A model generated the notes under the pieces. That model worked only from the letters and a program-made list of their open reading frames with translations. It searched no databases and was not told the DNA's origin. DNA of 36,911 bases from JAJYRX01 sp041655275 (GTDB taxonomy: Bacteria; Pseudomonadota; Gammaproteobacteria; Burkholderiales; Burkholderiaceae_B). Location of the stretch: the NCBI GenBank assembly GCA_041655275.1, contig JBBAFU010000019.1, positions 1 to 36,911 of the forward strand. Direction: 5' to 3'. Positions 7,952-16,871 of this stretch are shown one piece after another. The number at the start of each line of letters is the position of its first letter. Position 1 is the stretch's first letter. The position numbers and the translations under genes are program-made.

Positions 7952-8380
7952 TTGTTCCAGGGTAGCAGCGCACTCACGCTGGATGCCAAGGGTCGCCTGT
8001 CCGTTCCGACCCGCCATCGTGAGGCCTTGATCTCGGGCGATGAAGGCCGTCTGACGCTGACGCGTCATCCGGACGGCTGCCTGCTCGTCTACCCGCGGTC
8101 CGAATGGGAAAGAAAGCGCGAGCAGATTGCCGCCTTTCCCATGAGTGCGCGCAATCTGCAGCGTCTGCTGCTGGGCTATGCGCAGGATGTCGAGATGGAT
8201 GCGGCGGGCCGCATTCTGGTCGCACCCGAGCTGCGCGAAGCCGCCGGTCTGCAGCGTGACGCCATGCTGCTGGGCATGGCCAGTCACTTCGAGCTGTGGG
8301 ATGCGGCGCAGTGGGCCCGTTGCGAGGAGGCCGGCCTGTCCGGCGGCCTGTCTGAAATCATGGAACATTTTTCCTTCTGA
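7952..8380 (+). CDS. mraZ: Transcriptional regulator MraZ
   Basis: MraZ (142 residues) is the DNA-binding regulator of the dcw cluster and forms ring-shaped oligomers. It has two SpoVT/AbrB-like halves, each with a DxxGR motif: DAKGRLSVP (11-19) and DAAGRILV in the second half. The family N-terminus (FQGSSALTLDAKGR) fixes the start at TTG 7952, with GGGAGGGAAG just upstream. A longer in-frame GTG start at 7907 would translate the MraZ boxes and lacks support. The MraZ operator directly precedes the gene, implying autoregulation. Confidence 0.93.
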   Translation: MFQGSSALTLDAKGRLSVPTRHREALISGDEGRLTLTRHPDGCLLVYPRSEWERKREQIAAFPMSARNLQRLLLGYAQDVEMDAAGRILVAPELREAAGLQRDAMLLGMASHFELWDAAQWARCEEAGLSGGLSEIMEHFSF

Positions 8381-8390
8381 AATTCTGGTC

Positions 8391-9416
8391 ATGGCTCATG
8401 AACATCACGCCGTTCTTCCCGATGCCGCTGTTGAAGCCCTGTTGCCGTCCGGGCGCCGCGACGGCGTGTTCGTGGACGCCACCTTTGGTCGAGGCGGGCA
8501 CAGCCGTCGCCTGTTGCAGGCGTTGTCGCCAAGCGCCCGTCTCATTGTGTTCGACAAGGATGCCGAGGCGATACAGGTGGCCCGGGCGCTGCAGGGTGAA
8601 GACAGCCGTGTCACTGTCGTGCACGCCGGCTTCGGCCGGCTTGCGGAAGCGCTGGCAGGGCTGGGGGTGGACGCCGTCGATGGCATCCTCTTCGATCTGG
8701 GCGTGTCTTCGCCGCAGCTCGATGATGCACAGCGCGGCTTCTCCTTCCAGCGCGAGGGGCCGCTCGACATGCGCATGGATACCCGTGCCGGGCCGACGGC
8801 AGGGCAATGGCTGCATGAGGCCGATCTCGATGAACTCAAGGAGGTAATCGCACGTTATGGCGAAGAACGGTTTGCTTTCAAGATTGCAGAGGCGATTGTG
8901 GCTCGCCGCGAATCCGGTGCGTTGCGCACCACGCGCGATCTCGCCGAGCTCGTCGCCGGCGCCGTCCGTACGCGTGAACAAGGGCGCCATCCGGCAACCC
9001 GCAGCTTTCAGGCTATACGGATTCACATCAACCAGGAACTTCAGGAGCTCGCGCACGCCCTCGCGGCAGTGCTAGGGTTGCTGGCGCCCGGAGGACGATT
9101 GGCGGTGATCAGCTTTCATTCGCTTGAAGATCGCATGGTCAAGCAGTTCATTGCCGCGGCGGCCCGGCCGGGGGCGGCGCAGGCGCGCCTGCCCATTCCC
9201 GAAAAGGACATGCCGCTACCCCTGTTGCGACCGGTGGCCCGGCTGCGCCCCGATGCCGCCGAGCGGGCGCACAATCCTCGTGCCCGCTCGGCGGTGATGC
9301 GGGTTGCGGAACGCACCGCTGCCCCGCTGACGGCACCCGCCCGCGAAGCCGTGGATGCCGTCCTGCGCCTGCCGCCACTGGGGCGGGCGGGCACGGGCCG
9401 TCGACGGAGGCGCTGA
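8391..9416 (+). CDS. rsmH: 16S rRNA (cytosine1402-N4)-methyltransferase RsmH
   Basis: RsmH (MraW; 341 residues) methylates N4 of C1402 in the 16S decoding centre. The SAM-binding motif DATFGRGGHSR (29-39) is intact, and the DGILFDLGVSSPQLD and GRLAVISFHSLEDRMVK blocks are characteristic of the family. It starts 10 nt after mraZ and its stop overlaps the ftsL ATG by 1 nt. The frame is open further upstream inside mraZ, but family similarity begins at the ATG at 8391. Confidence 0.95.
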   Translation: MAHEHHAVLPDAAVEALLPSGRRDGVFVDATFGRGGHSRRLLQALSPSARLIVFDKDAEAIQVARALQGEDSRVTVVHAGFGRLAEALAGLGVDAVDGILFDLGVSSPQLDDAQRGFSFQREGPLDMRMDTRAGPTAGQWLHEADLDELKEVIARYGEERFAFKIAEAIVARRESGALRTTRDLAELVAGAVRTREQGRHPATRSFQAIRIHINQELQELAHALAAVLGLLAPGGRLAVISFHSLEDRMVKQFIAAAARPGAAQARLPIPEKDMPLPLLRPVARLRPDAAERAHNPRARSAVMRVAERTAAPLTAPAREAVDAVLRLPPLGRAGTGRRRRR

Positions 9417-9703
9417 TGATACGGCTGAGTATATTTCTCGCAGCGGCGCTCATGCTGTCGGCACTGTCGCTGGTGACTGCGCGCTTCCAGTCCCGCCAGC
9501 TCTACGTGCAGGCCGAGCATCTGGATGCCCGCGCCCGCCAGCTCGACACCGATTGGCGTCGCCTGCAGCTCGAGCGTGCCGAGCTGGTGCGCCTTGCGCG
9601 CATTGATCGTCTGGCGCGCAGCGATCTGGGCATGGTGCGCGTGTCGCCCGAGCGAACGCTTTATTTGCGCCATGTCCGGATGGCGCCGGAGCAGCAGCCA
9701 TGA
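9416..9703 (+). CDS. ftsL: Cell division protein FtsL
   Basis: FtsL (95 residues) is a small bitopic divisome protein that pairs with FtsB and FtsQ and helps activate FtsWI. It has a very short cytoplasmic end, one membrane helix at about 4-22, and a heptad-like coiled coil (about 25-65, rich in Arg, Leu and Glu). Sequence conservation in FtsL is low, so the call rests on architecture, size and its fixed place between rsmH and ftsI. Its stop overlaps the ftsI ATG (ATGA). Confidence 0.9.
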   Translation: MIRLSIFLAAALMLSALSLVTARFQSRQLYVQAEHLDARARQLDTDWRRLQLERAELVRLARIDRLARSDLGMVRVSPERTLYLRHVRMAPEQQP

Positions 9704-11433
9704 ACTGGTGCTTTCACAAGAGCCCGGTGCTCGACGTCCAGATGCCGCTGTGGCGTTCGCGCCTGGTGTTGTTATTGCTGGTCCTGGCGTTTCTGGCGCT
9801 GGCGCTGAAAGCCCTGCATCTTCAGGGGCTGTCCAACGAGTTCCTGCAGCGCCAGGGGGAACGCCGCTACGAGCGCACACTGGTACTGCCGGCCACACGC
9901 GGCAAGATCTTCGACCGCAGCGGCTCGGTGGTCCTGGCTTCCAGCGTGCCCGCCCGCGCCATCTGGGTGATTCCCGACGACTTCCGGCGTGCGACGCCCG
10001 ATCAGCGCACGGCGGTGGCCGGGCTGCTGGACATGACACCGCAGGACATTGAGCGCCGCCTGGCGGATCCCGCCAGAAATTTCGTCTATCTGCGTCGCCA
10101 GGTGAGCCTGGATACCGCCCAGGCCGTTGAGGCGCTCAAGGTGCCCGGTGTGCATCAGCAGGCCGAGATGCGTCGGTATTATCCCGAGGCTGAAGGCACG
10201 GCCCATCTTCTGGGTTTCACCAATATCGAGGATGAAGGCCAGGAGGGCGTGGAGCTGGCTTTCGAGCGTCTGCTTTCGGGTACGCCGGGCACACGGCGTG
10301 TCATCAAGGATCGTCTGGGACGCATCATCGAGGATGTGCAGGCGGTGGTGCCGCCGGTCAATGGTCAGGATCTGCATCTTTCCATCGATGCCGGCATCCA
10401 GTTCGACGTGGTGCGCGCACTCGAGAAGGCCATGGCGGAAAACAAGGCTGCGGCGGCGGCAGGCATTGTGCTGGATGTCGAGACGGGTGAAATTCTGGCG
10501 CTGGCCAATCTGCCTTCCTACAATCCCAACGAGCGCGGTGAGCGCCAGGGTGTGGCGCTGCGCAACCGTGCCATCGTCGATACCTTCGAGCCCGGTTCCA
10601 TCATGAAGCCGTTTACCGCGGCGCTGGCCCTGGACAACGGGCGCATCACAAAGTCCACGCTGTTTGCCACCGGCGAGGGCCAGTACCGTTATCAGGGCGC
10701 CACGATATCGGATGTGAGCCGTAACGGTACAATCACGGTCGCCGATGTCCTGCGGCGTTCCAGCAACATCGGTATGACCATGATTTCGGAGCGTCTGTCT
10801 TCCGAAGAAATGTGGAACAATTTCAACACTCTGGGTTTTGGTCGTGCGCCTCAGGCCAGCTTCCCCGGCGTGGCCTCGGGTCGCCTGCGGTCCTGGGAGC
10901 GCTGGCGGCCCATAGAGCGCGCCACCATGGCCTACGGATATGGCCTTTCAGTGTCTCTCCTGCAGATTGCGCACGCCTATACGGCATTTGCGCGTGACGG
11001 CGACATGGTGTCGCTGACCTTGCTGCGCCGCGAAGGCCGCCCCACGAGCGTACAGGCCTACCGTCCCGAAGTGGCAAGGGATGTGCGCGCGATGCTGGAG
11101 GCGGCGGCCGGTCCGGATGGCGCAAAGCTCGCCCATGTGCGCGGCTATCGCGTCGCGGGCAAGAGCGGCACGGCGCGCAAGATCGTCAACGGCCGCTACA
11201 GCAAGTCGCGCTATCGCAGCTCGTTTGTGGGTTTTGCGCCGGTGTCGCATCCGCGCATTGTCGTGGCCGTGATGGTCGATGAACCCACGGCCGGCGCCTA
11301 TTACGGCGGCCGGGTGGCCGCGCCGGTCTTTGCCGAGGTCATGGGCCGCAGCCTGCGGCGCATGGGCGTGCAGCCCGATGCGCCGCTGGAGTCCCTGCTG
11401 GCCCTGGGCGAGGTGGAGGAGCGACGGCCATGA
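9700..11433 (+). CDS. ftsI: Septal peptidoglycan transpeptidase FtsI (PBP3)
   Basis: FtsI (577 residues) cross-links septal peptidoglycan in the periplasm, working with FtsW. It has one membrane anchor at about 20-38, a PBP dimerisation region (about 60-215, with the TRGKIFDR motif) and a transpeptidase domain. The three active-site motifs are present: SIMK with nucleophile S300, SSN (354-356) and KSGT (488-491). The start overlaps the ftsL stop and the end overlaps murE-murF, both as ATGA. Confidence 0.96.
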   Translation: MNWCFHKSPVLDVQMPLWRSRLVLLLLVLAFLALALKALHLQGLSNEFLQRQGERRYERTLVLPATRGKIFDRSGSVVLASSVPARAIWVIPDDFRRATPDQRTAVAGLLDMTPQDIERRLADPARNFVYLRRQVSLDTAQAVEALKVPGVHQQAEMRRYYPEAEGTAHLLGFTNIEDEGQEGVELAFERLLSGTPGTRRVIKDRLGRIIEDVQAVVPPVNGQDLHLSIDAGIQFDVVRALEKAMAENKAAAAAGIVLDVETGEILALANLPSYNPNERGERQGVALRNRAIVDTFEPGSIMKPFTAALALDNGRITKSTLFATGEGQYRYQGATISDVSRNGTITVADVLRRSSNIGMTMISERLSSEEMWNNFNTLGFGRAPQASFPGVASGRLRSWERWRPIERATMAYGYGLSVSLLQIAHAYTAFARDGDMVSLTLLRREGRPTSVQAYRPEVARDVRAMLEAAAGPDGAKLAHVRGYRVAGKSGTARKIVNGRYSKSRYRSSFVGFAPVSHPRIVVAVMVDEPTAGAYYGGRVAAPVFAEVMGRSLRRMGVQPDAPLESLLALGEVEERRP

Positions 11434-14237
11434 GTGCGGGAGCGAAGGCCATGACCGCCTACGAAATCATCGCCTGGCTGGGGCGTCACGTGGAGCGGAG
11501 CGCTCATCTGTGCCTGGATTCACGCCAGCTTGAGCCTGGCGATGTTTTTTTTGCCTGTCCGGGCGAGCAGGACGACGGGCGCGATTTCATGACCGACGCC
11601 ATCAAACAGGGTGCGGCCGCCATCGTGGCACAGGAAGGCGGGCCCGCCGGCCGGCCCGGCTCGGTGCCGGCGCTTGAGGTGCCGCGCCTGCGCGACATGC
11701 TCGGGGCGGTGGCCCATCACTGGTATCGTGAGCCCTCGCATGCGGTCTCGGTGGTGGCCGTCACGGGTACCAACGGCAAGACGAGCTGCGTGAGCTGGAT
11801 TGCGCACGCCCTGAATGCCGAGGGTGTGGCCTGTGGCACCATCGGCACGCTGGGCGTCGTTCTGCCCGACGGCCAGCGTCTGGGCGGCGCGCTCACCACG
11901 CCCGATGTGCTCAGCATGCACCGCAGCCTGGCACGCCTGCGTGATGCCGGCGCCATGGTGGTGGCGCTGGAGGCTTCATCCATTGGCATCGTCCAGGGGC
12001 GTCTGGATCATGTGCGCCTCGAGATTGCCGCCTTCACCAATCTTACCGTGGACCATCTCGACTACCACGGCGATATGGCCGCGTATCAGGCCGCCAAGGC
12101 GCGCCTGTTCTCATGGCCGCAGCTGAACGCCGCCGTCATCAACCTGGATGATGAAGTGGGCCGCCGCCTTGCCGAAGAGAGCACGGCCAGCGCCATCCTG
12201 GGATACTCCATGATGCCGGATCGCGAGGCGGATGTGCAGGCGCTGAATATCGAGCCGAGCGCCTATGGCCTGGTGTTCGAGCTGAAGACGTCGCGCGGCA
12301 GCGCGCAGATACTGACGCGCCTGGTGGGTCAGCACAATATCTCCAACCTGCTTCTGGTGGCCGGCGTGCTGCGCCAGCTGGGCTGGGGCATGGCCCGCCT
12401 GGTGCGCGTGCTCGGTGCCCTGCTGCCCGTGGAAGGCCGGCTGCAGGTGGTGGAGCCGCTGGATTGTGGCGAGGCCGCTGCCACGCCCATGGTGGTCGTC
12501 GACTATGCCCATACGCCGGATGCGCTGGAGCGCGCCCTGGTCGCACTGGCGCCCATGGCGACGGCACGCGGCGGCCGTCTGGTGTGCATCTTTGGCTGCG
12601 GCGGCGCGCGTGATCGCAGCAAACGGCCCCTGATGGCCCGGGTGGCAGTGGCGCATGCCGATCACGTGGTGCTCAGCAATGACAATCCGCGCGATGAGGC
12701 GCCGGAAGCCATCATCCGCGATATCCAGGCCGGCGTGGCGCAGCCGCTGCCCGTCGAGCTTGACCGGGCGCGGGCCATACTGTCGGCAATCTGGCTGGGG
12801 GATCACCGGGACGTCATCCTGATTGCCGGCAAGGGCCACGAGACGACACAGGAATTCCGCTCCCGTGTAATCGCCTTCGATGACCGCGCCTGGGCGCGCC
12901 TGGCCCTGAGCTGGATGCGTGGCGTGCACCTGTCGACGGACAGCCGCTCGCTCGCGCCGGGCGAGCTCTTCCTGGCGCTGCAGGGCGAGCACTTCGACGG
13001 CCATGACTTCCTTGGACAAGTCGCTGAAAGCGGGGCCTGCGGTGCCATTGTGGCCTACCGTGACGACAGCCTGGATCTGGAGCAGATCGTTGTCGAGGAT
13101 ACCCGTGAGGCGCTTGCGTTGATGGCGGCCGTATGGCGCCGGCGCTTCGAGCTGCCCCTGGTGGGCGTTACCGGCAGCAATGGCAAGACGACGACCAAGG
13201 AGATGATTGCCGCCATCCTGCGCGCATGGCTGGGCGAGGAGGCCGTCCTCGCCACGCAGGGCAATCTGAACAATGACATCGGTGTGCCGCTGACGCTGCT
13301 GCGCATGGCCGCCCGGCATCAGGCCGCCGTGGTCGAGATGGGTATGAACCATCCGGGCGAGATTTCCATTCTGGCGCAATGGGCGGCGCCCACCATCGGT
13401 CTGGTGAACAATGCCCAGCGCGAGCATCAGGAATTCATGCATACCGTGGAGGCGGTGGCGCGCGAGAACGGCGCCGTGATCCAGGCCCTGCCGTCTTCCG
13501 GCATTGCGGTATTCCCCGGTGACGATGACTACACCGCGCTGTGGCAGGGCATGGCCGAGGGGCGCGAGTGCATCCGTTTCGGTTTCGATGAGCGCTTCGA
13601 GGTCCATGCCGACCAGATTCATGTGGAACCGGCCAGCACCAGCTTTCAGCTGCATACGCCCCAGGGCGAGGCGGCCGTGGTACTTCAGGCCCGGGGCCTG
13701 CATAATCTGCGCAATGCGCTGGCGGCCTGCGCCTGTGCCCTGGCGGCCCGGGTGCCCCTGTCCTTCATCGTGCGCGGCCTGCAGGCCTTTCATCCTGTGG
13801 TCGGCCGCATGCGCACCCGGATTCTGGCCGATGGCACCCAGATCATCGACGACAGCTACAACGCCAACCCCGACTCGGTGCGCGCGGCCATCGACGTGCT
13901 TGCCGATCTGCCCGGTCGCGCCGTGCTGGTCCTGGGCGACATGGGCGAGATCGGCGCGGACAGCGTTGCCGCCCATGTGGAAATGGGCAGCTATGCGCGT
14001 GAGCGCGGTCTGGCGGCGGTGCTTACCCTGGGCGAACTGTCGCGCCACGCTGCGCTCGCCTTTGGCGAGGAAGCGCACGCTTTCATGACGCTGGAGGCGC
14101 TGATGCAGGCCCTGGGCGAGCTGCTCCCGGCCCATGTGCTGGTGAAAGGCTCGCGCAGCGCACGCATGGAGCGCGTGCTGCAGGCGCTGGACGAACATCT
14201 GGGTCTGGGCCGGGGAGGAAACCAAGGTGCTGCTTGA
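11430..14237 (+). CDS. murE-murF: Fused MurE-MurF bifunctional ligase
   Basis: One uninterrupted 935-residue frame carries two Mur ligases. The MurE part (about 1-496) adds meso-diaminopimelate to UDP-MurNAc-dipeptide. It shows P-loop GTNGKT (113-118), the lysine expected to be carbamylated in AAKARLF (K223), the DAP-specific DNPR motif (418-421) and GKGHE (467-471). The MurF part (about 498-935) adds D-Ala-D-Ala, with P-loop GSNGKTTT (from 582) and DDSYNANPDS. At the junction, ALSWM of MurE runs almost directly into GVHLSTDSR of MurF, so the usual first about 25 residues of MurF are missing. Such fusions are known in Bordetella. No stop codon or ribosome site lies between the halves. It overlaps ftsI by ATGA and mraY by 11 nt. 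Confidence 0.95.
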   Translation: MSAGAKAMTAYEIIAWLGRHVERSAHLCLDSRQLEPGDVFFACPGEQDDGRDFMTDAIKQGAAAIVAQEGGPAGRPGSVPALEVPRLRDMLGAVAHHWYREPSHAVSVVAVTGTNGKTSCVSWIAHALNAEGVACGTIGTLGVVLPDGQRLGGALTTPDVLSMHRSLARLRDAGAMVVALEASSIGIVQGRLDHVRLEIAAFTNLTVDHLDYHGDMAAYQAAKARLFSWPQLNAAVINLDDEVGRRLAEESTASAILGYSMMPDREADVQALNIEPSAYGLVFELKTSRGSAQILTRLVGQHNISNLLLVAGVLRQLGWGMARLVRVLGALLPVEGRLQVVEPLDCGEAAATPMVVVDYAHTPDALERALVALAPMATARGGRLVCIFGCGGARDRSKRPLMARVAVAHADHVVLSNDNPRDEAPEAIIRDIQAGVAQPLPVELDRARAILSAIWLGDHRDVILIAGKGHETTQEFRSRVIAFDDRAWARLALSWMRGVHLSTDSRSLAPGELFLALQGEHFDGHDFLGQVAESGACGAIVAYRDDSLDLEQIVVEDTREALALMAAVWRRRFELPLVGVTGSNGKTTTKEMIAAILRAWLGEEAVLATQGNLNNDIGVPLTLLRMAARHQAAVVEMGMNHPGEISILAQWAAPTIGLVNNAQREHQEFMHTVEAVARENGAVIQALPSSGIAVFPGDDDYTALWQGMAEGRECIRFGFDERFEVHADQIHVEPASTSFQLHTPQGEAAVVLQARGLHNLRNALAACACALAARVPLSFIVRGLQAFHPVVGRMRTRILADGTQIIDDSYNANPDSVRAAIDVLADLPGRAVLVLGDMGEIGADSVAAHVEMGSYARERGLAAVLTLGELSRHAALAFGEEAHAFMTLEALMQALGELLPAHVLVKGSRSARMERVLQALDEHLGLGRGGNQGAA

Positions 14238-15399
14238 ACTCGCCCGCTGGCTTTCGCAGAACCATTTCCGTGCCTTCGGCGTGTTCGAGTACATCACGTT
14301 CCGGGCGCTGCTGGCCAGCGCTACGGCCCTGCTCATCGGCCTGTTTGCAGGTCCCTGGGTGATCCGGCGTTTGACCGAGCTCAAGATCGGCCAGGCCGTG
14401 CGCAGCTATGGTCCCGAGACCCATCTGGTGAAGACGGGCACGCCCACCATGGGCGGCGCCCTCATCCTTATCGCCATTGCGGTGAGCACCCTGCTGTGGG
14501 CTGACTGGACCAACCGCTTCGTCTGGGTGGTGCTGCTGGTCACCTTCGGTTTTGGCTGGATTGGCTGGGTGGATGACTACAAGAAAGTGGTCAACCGCGA
14601 TCCCGAGGGCATGTCCTCGCGGCAGAAGTTCCTGTGGCAGGCGCTCATCGGCATCGTGGCGTCGGTCTATCTGAGCTTTGCCGTGGCGGCACCGGCCAAT
14701 GCCGAGCTCTGGCCCCTGTTCCGCGACTGGGTCATGAGCGGCTTCGTGATGCCCCTGCCCACGCGCGCCGATCTCATCGTGCCTTTCTTCAAGACGGTCA
14801 GCTATCCGCTGGGTGTCTTCGGCTTCGTCACGCTCACCTGGCTGGTCATCGTCGGTTCAAGCAATGCCGTCAATCTCACGGACGGCCTGGATGGTCTGGC
14901 CATCATGCCCACGGTGATGGTGGGCAGTGCACTGGGCATATTCGCCTATGTTGTCGGGCGGGTCGATTATTCCCGCTATCTGCTGTTTCCCTATATTCCC
15001 GGGGCGGCCGAGCTCATGGTGCTGTGCGCCGCCATTGCCGGTGCAGGTCTGGCCTTCCTGTGGTTCAACACCTATCCCGCCCAGGTGTTCATGGGCGATG
15101 TGGGCGCGCTCGCGCTGGGGGGTGCGCTGGGCACCATTGCCGTCGTCGTGCGCCAGGAAATCGTGCTGTTCATCATGGGGGGTGTCTTCGTGGCCGAAAC
15201 CGTCTCGGTCATGTTGCAGGTGGTCTGGTTCAAATACACCAAGCGGCGCTACGGCGAAGGCCGGCGCATCTTCCGGATGGCGCCGCTGCATCACCACTTC
15301 GAGGTCTCGGGCTGGAAGGAGACCCAGGTGGTCGTGCGCTTCTGGATTATCACCATGATGCTGGTCCTGATTGGCCTTGCGAGCCTGAAACTGCGATGA
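14227..15399 (+). CDS. mraY: Phospho-MurNAc-pentapeptide transferase MraY
   Basis: MraY (390 residues) moves phospho-MurNAc-pentapeptide to undecaprenyl phosphate, making lipid I in the inner membrane. About ten membrane helices are predicted. Active-site motifs are intact: the Asp pair in WVDDYKK (114-120), NLTDGLDG (216-223) and the PLHHHFE loop near the C-terminus. Translation begins at GTG 14227, inside the end of murE-murF (11-nt overlap), after a good GGGGAGGAA site. It is longer than the E. coli protein (360), mainly in the loop at about 155-185. Confidence 0.95.
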   Translation: MLLELARWLSQNHFRAFGVFEYITFRALLASATALLIGLFAGPWVIRRLTELKIGQAVRSYGPETHLVKTGTPTMGGALILIAIAVSTLLWADWTNRFVWVVLLVTFGFGWIGWVDDYKKVVNRDPEGMSSRQKFLWQALIGIVASVYLSFAVAAPANAELWPLFRDWVMSGFVMPLPTRADLIVPFFKTVSYPLGVFGFVTLTWLVIVGSSNAVNLTDGLDGLAIMPTVMVGSALGIFAYVVGRVDYSRYLLFPYIPGAAELMVLCAAIAGAGLAFLWFNTYPAQVFMGDVGALALGGALGTIAVVVRQEIVLFIMGGVFVAETVSVMLQVVWFKYTKRRYGEGRRIFRMAPLHHHFEVSGWKETQVVVRFWIITMMLVLIGLASLKLR

Positions 15400-16871
15400 A
15401 GAAGCCCGTCCATTTCCCCTCGCTGGAAGCGCTCGGTCCCGTACTCATCGTCGGGCTGGGCGAGACGGGCGTGGCGGCGGCCAACTGGTGTCTGATGCAT
15501 GGCGTGGCGGTGCGCATTGCGGATACGCGCGCGCAGCCACCCGGTCTGGCGCGCCTGTGCGCGGATGGCAGGCCGGCGCTGCGCCTGGGGGCTGATGCAT
15601 TTGCACCGGCAGTGCTCGAAGGCATGGGCAGCCTGGTGCTCAGCCCCGGACTTTCGCCCCGGGAGCCCGGGGTGGCAAGCCTCTTGCAGGCGGCAGGGCG
15701 GGCCGGGCTTGGCGTCATCGGGGAAATCGAGCTGTTTGCCCTGGCCCTGCGGGATCTGGCCGGACAGGGCTATCGCCCCCATGTGCTGGGTATCACGGGA
15801 ACGAATGGCAAGACGACGGTGACGGCAATGACGCGCGACATCCTGCGCGCTGCCGGCATGTCGGTGCAGGCCGCCGGCAATATCTCGCCTGCGGCGCTGG
15901 CCGCGCTCGCCCGTGCCCTGCGCGATGATGCCCTGCCGCAGGCCTGGGTGCTCGAGCTGTCCAGCTTCCAGCTGTTCTCGACACACAGCCTGGCGCTCGA
16001 TGCCGCCGTCATCCTGAACCTGTCCCAGGATCATCTGGACTGGCACGGCGACTTTCAGGCCTATGCGGCCGCCAAGGCTCGCCTGTTTTCCCAGACCCGG
16101 CGCCTGATCATCAACCGCAGCGATGCCGCAGTGTGTCGCCTGGTGGCCGATGCCGGGGCGGCCGTCCACAGCAGTTTCGGCGGCGATGCGCCGGCCGGGC
16201 CGGATGATCCGGGCCTGGTGGCGGCACAGGGCATGGACTGGCTGGCCCTTGGGAACGGGACGGCCGGGGCTGATCCCGAATTGCTCATGCCGGCCGGTGC
16301 GCTGCGTGTACGCGGCCGCCACAATGCGCTCAATGCGCTGGCGGCGCTGGCCCTGGCCCGCAGTCTGGTCATCGATCCGGCGCTTCCGCTGGCGCCCCTG
16401 TTGCAGGCCCTGCGTGATTATGGCGGTGAACCGCATCGCATGGCCTTTGTGCGCAGCGTGGGCGGGGTGGATTTCATCAACGACAGCAAGGGCACGAACG
16501 TGGCGGCTGCCGTGGCCGCCCTGCAGGGCATGGAAGGCCCGCTCGTGCTGATTGCCGGCGGGCTGGCCAAGGGCCAGGACTTCACGCCGCTGGTGAATGC
16601 GGTCGGGGAACGGGGGTGTCCCGTGGTGCTGATCGGCCGCGATGCGGCCGTGCTGGCGGCGGCCTTTGAAGCGGCCGGGCTCCCGACCGTGTGCGAAGCC
16701 GATCTGGAAGCAGCGGTACACCGTGCCTTTGCGCTCGCGCGGCCCGGCGCCACCGTGCTGCTGTCGCCCGCCTGCGCCAGCATGGATATGTTCGAGAACT
16801 ACGGTCAGCGGGGGCGATGTTTTGCCCGGGCGGTGGATGCGCTGGCCCTGGACCAGGGGGAGGTGGCATGA
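15396..16871 (+). CDS. murD: UDP-MurNAc-L-alanine:D-glutamate ligase MurD
   Basis: MurD (491 residues) adds D-glutamate to UDP-MurNAc-L-Ala in the cytoplasm. It has an N-terminal Rossmann domain (VLIVGLGETG, 16-25), the ATP P-loop GTNGKT (135-140), a carbamyl-lysine region AAKARLF and a C-terminal ligase domain with FINDSKGTN. It is longer than E. coli MurD (438), with extra residues around DDPGLVAAQGMDW. The frame is open far upstream within mraY, but the family N-terminus and an ATGA overlap place the start at 15396. Confidence 0.95.
   Translation: MKKPVHFPSLEALGPVLIVGLGETGVAAANWCLMHGVAVRIADTRAQPPGLARLCADGRPALRLGADAFAPAVLEGMGSLVLSPGLSPREPGVASLLQAAGRAGLGVIGEIELFALALRDLAGQGYRPHVLGITGTNGKTTVTAMTRDILRAAGMSVQAAGNISPAALAALARALRDDALPQAWVLELSSFQLFSTHSLALDAAVILNLSQDHLDWHGDFQAYAAAKARLFSQTRRLIINRSDAAVCRLVADAGAAVHSSFGGDAPAGPDDPGLVAAQGMDWLALGNGTAGADPELLMPAGALRVRGRHNALNALAALALARSLVIDPALPLAPLLQALRDYGGEPHRMAFVRSVGGVDFINDSKGTNVAAAVAALQGMEGPLVLIAGGLAKGQDFTPLVNAVGERGCPVVLIGRDAAVLAAAFEAAGLPTVCEADLEAAVHRAFALARPGATVLLSPACASMDMFENYGQRGRCFARAVDALALDQGEVA

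Noticed and set aside
12111..14384. 757-codon open frame antisense to murE-murF and the start of mraY
   Set aside because: It mirrors strongly coding genes whose GC-rich third positions suppress stops on the other strand. Its product is rich in His, Gln and Arg with no family resemblance.
15396..16871. Possible second fusion, of murD with an upstream frame starting at 14634
   Set aside because: The upstream part is an out-of-frame shadow of mraY. murD has its own ATG overlapping the mraY stop.
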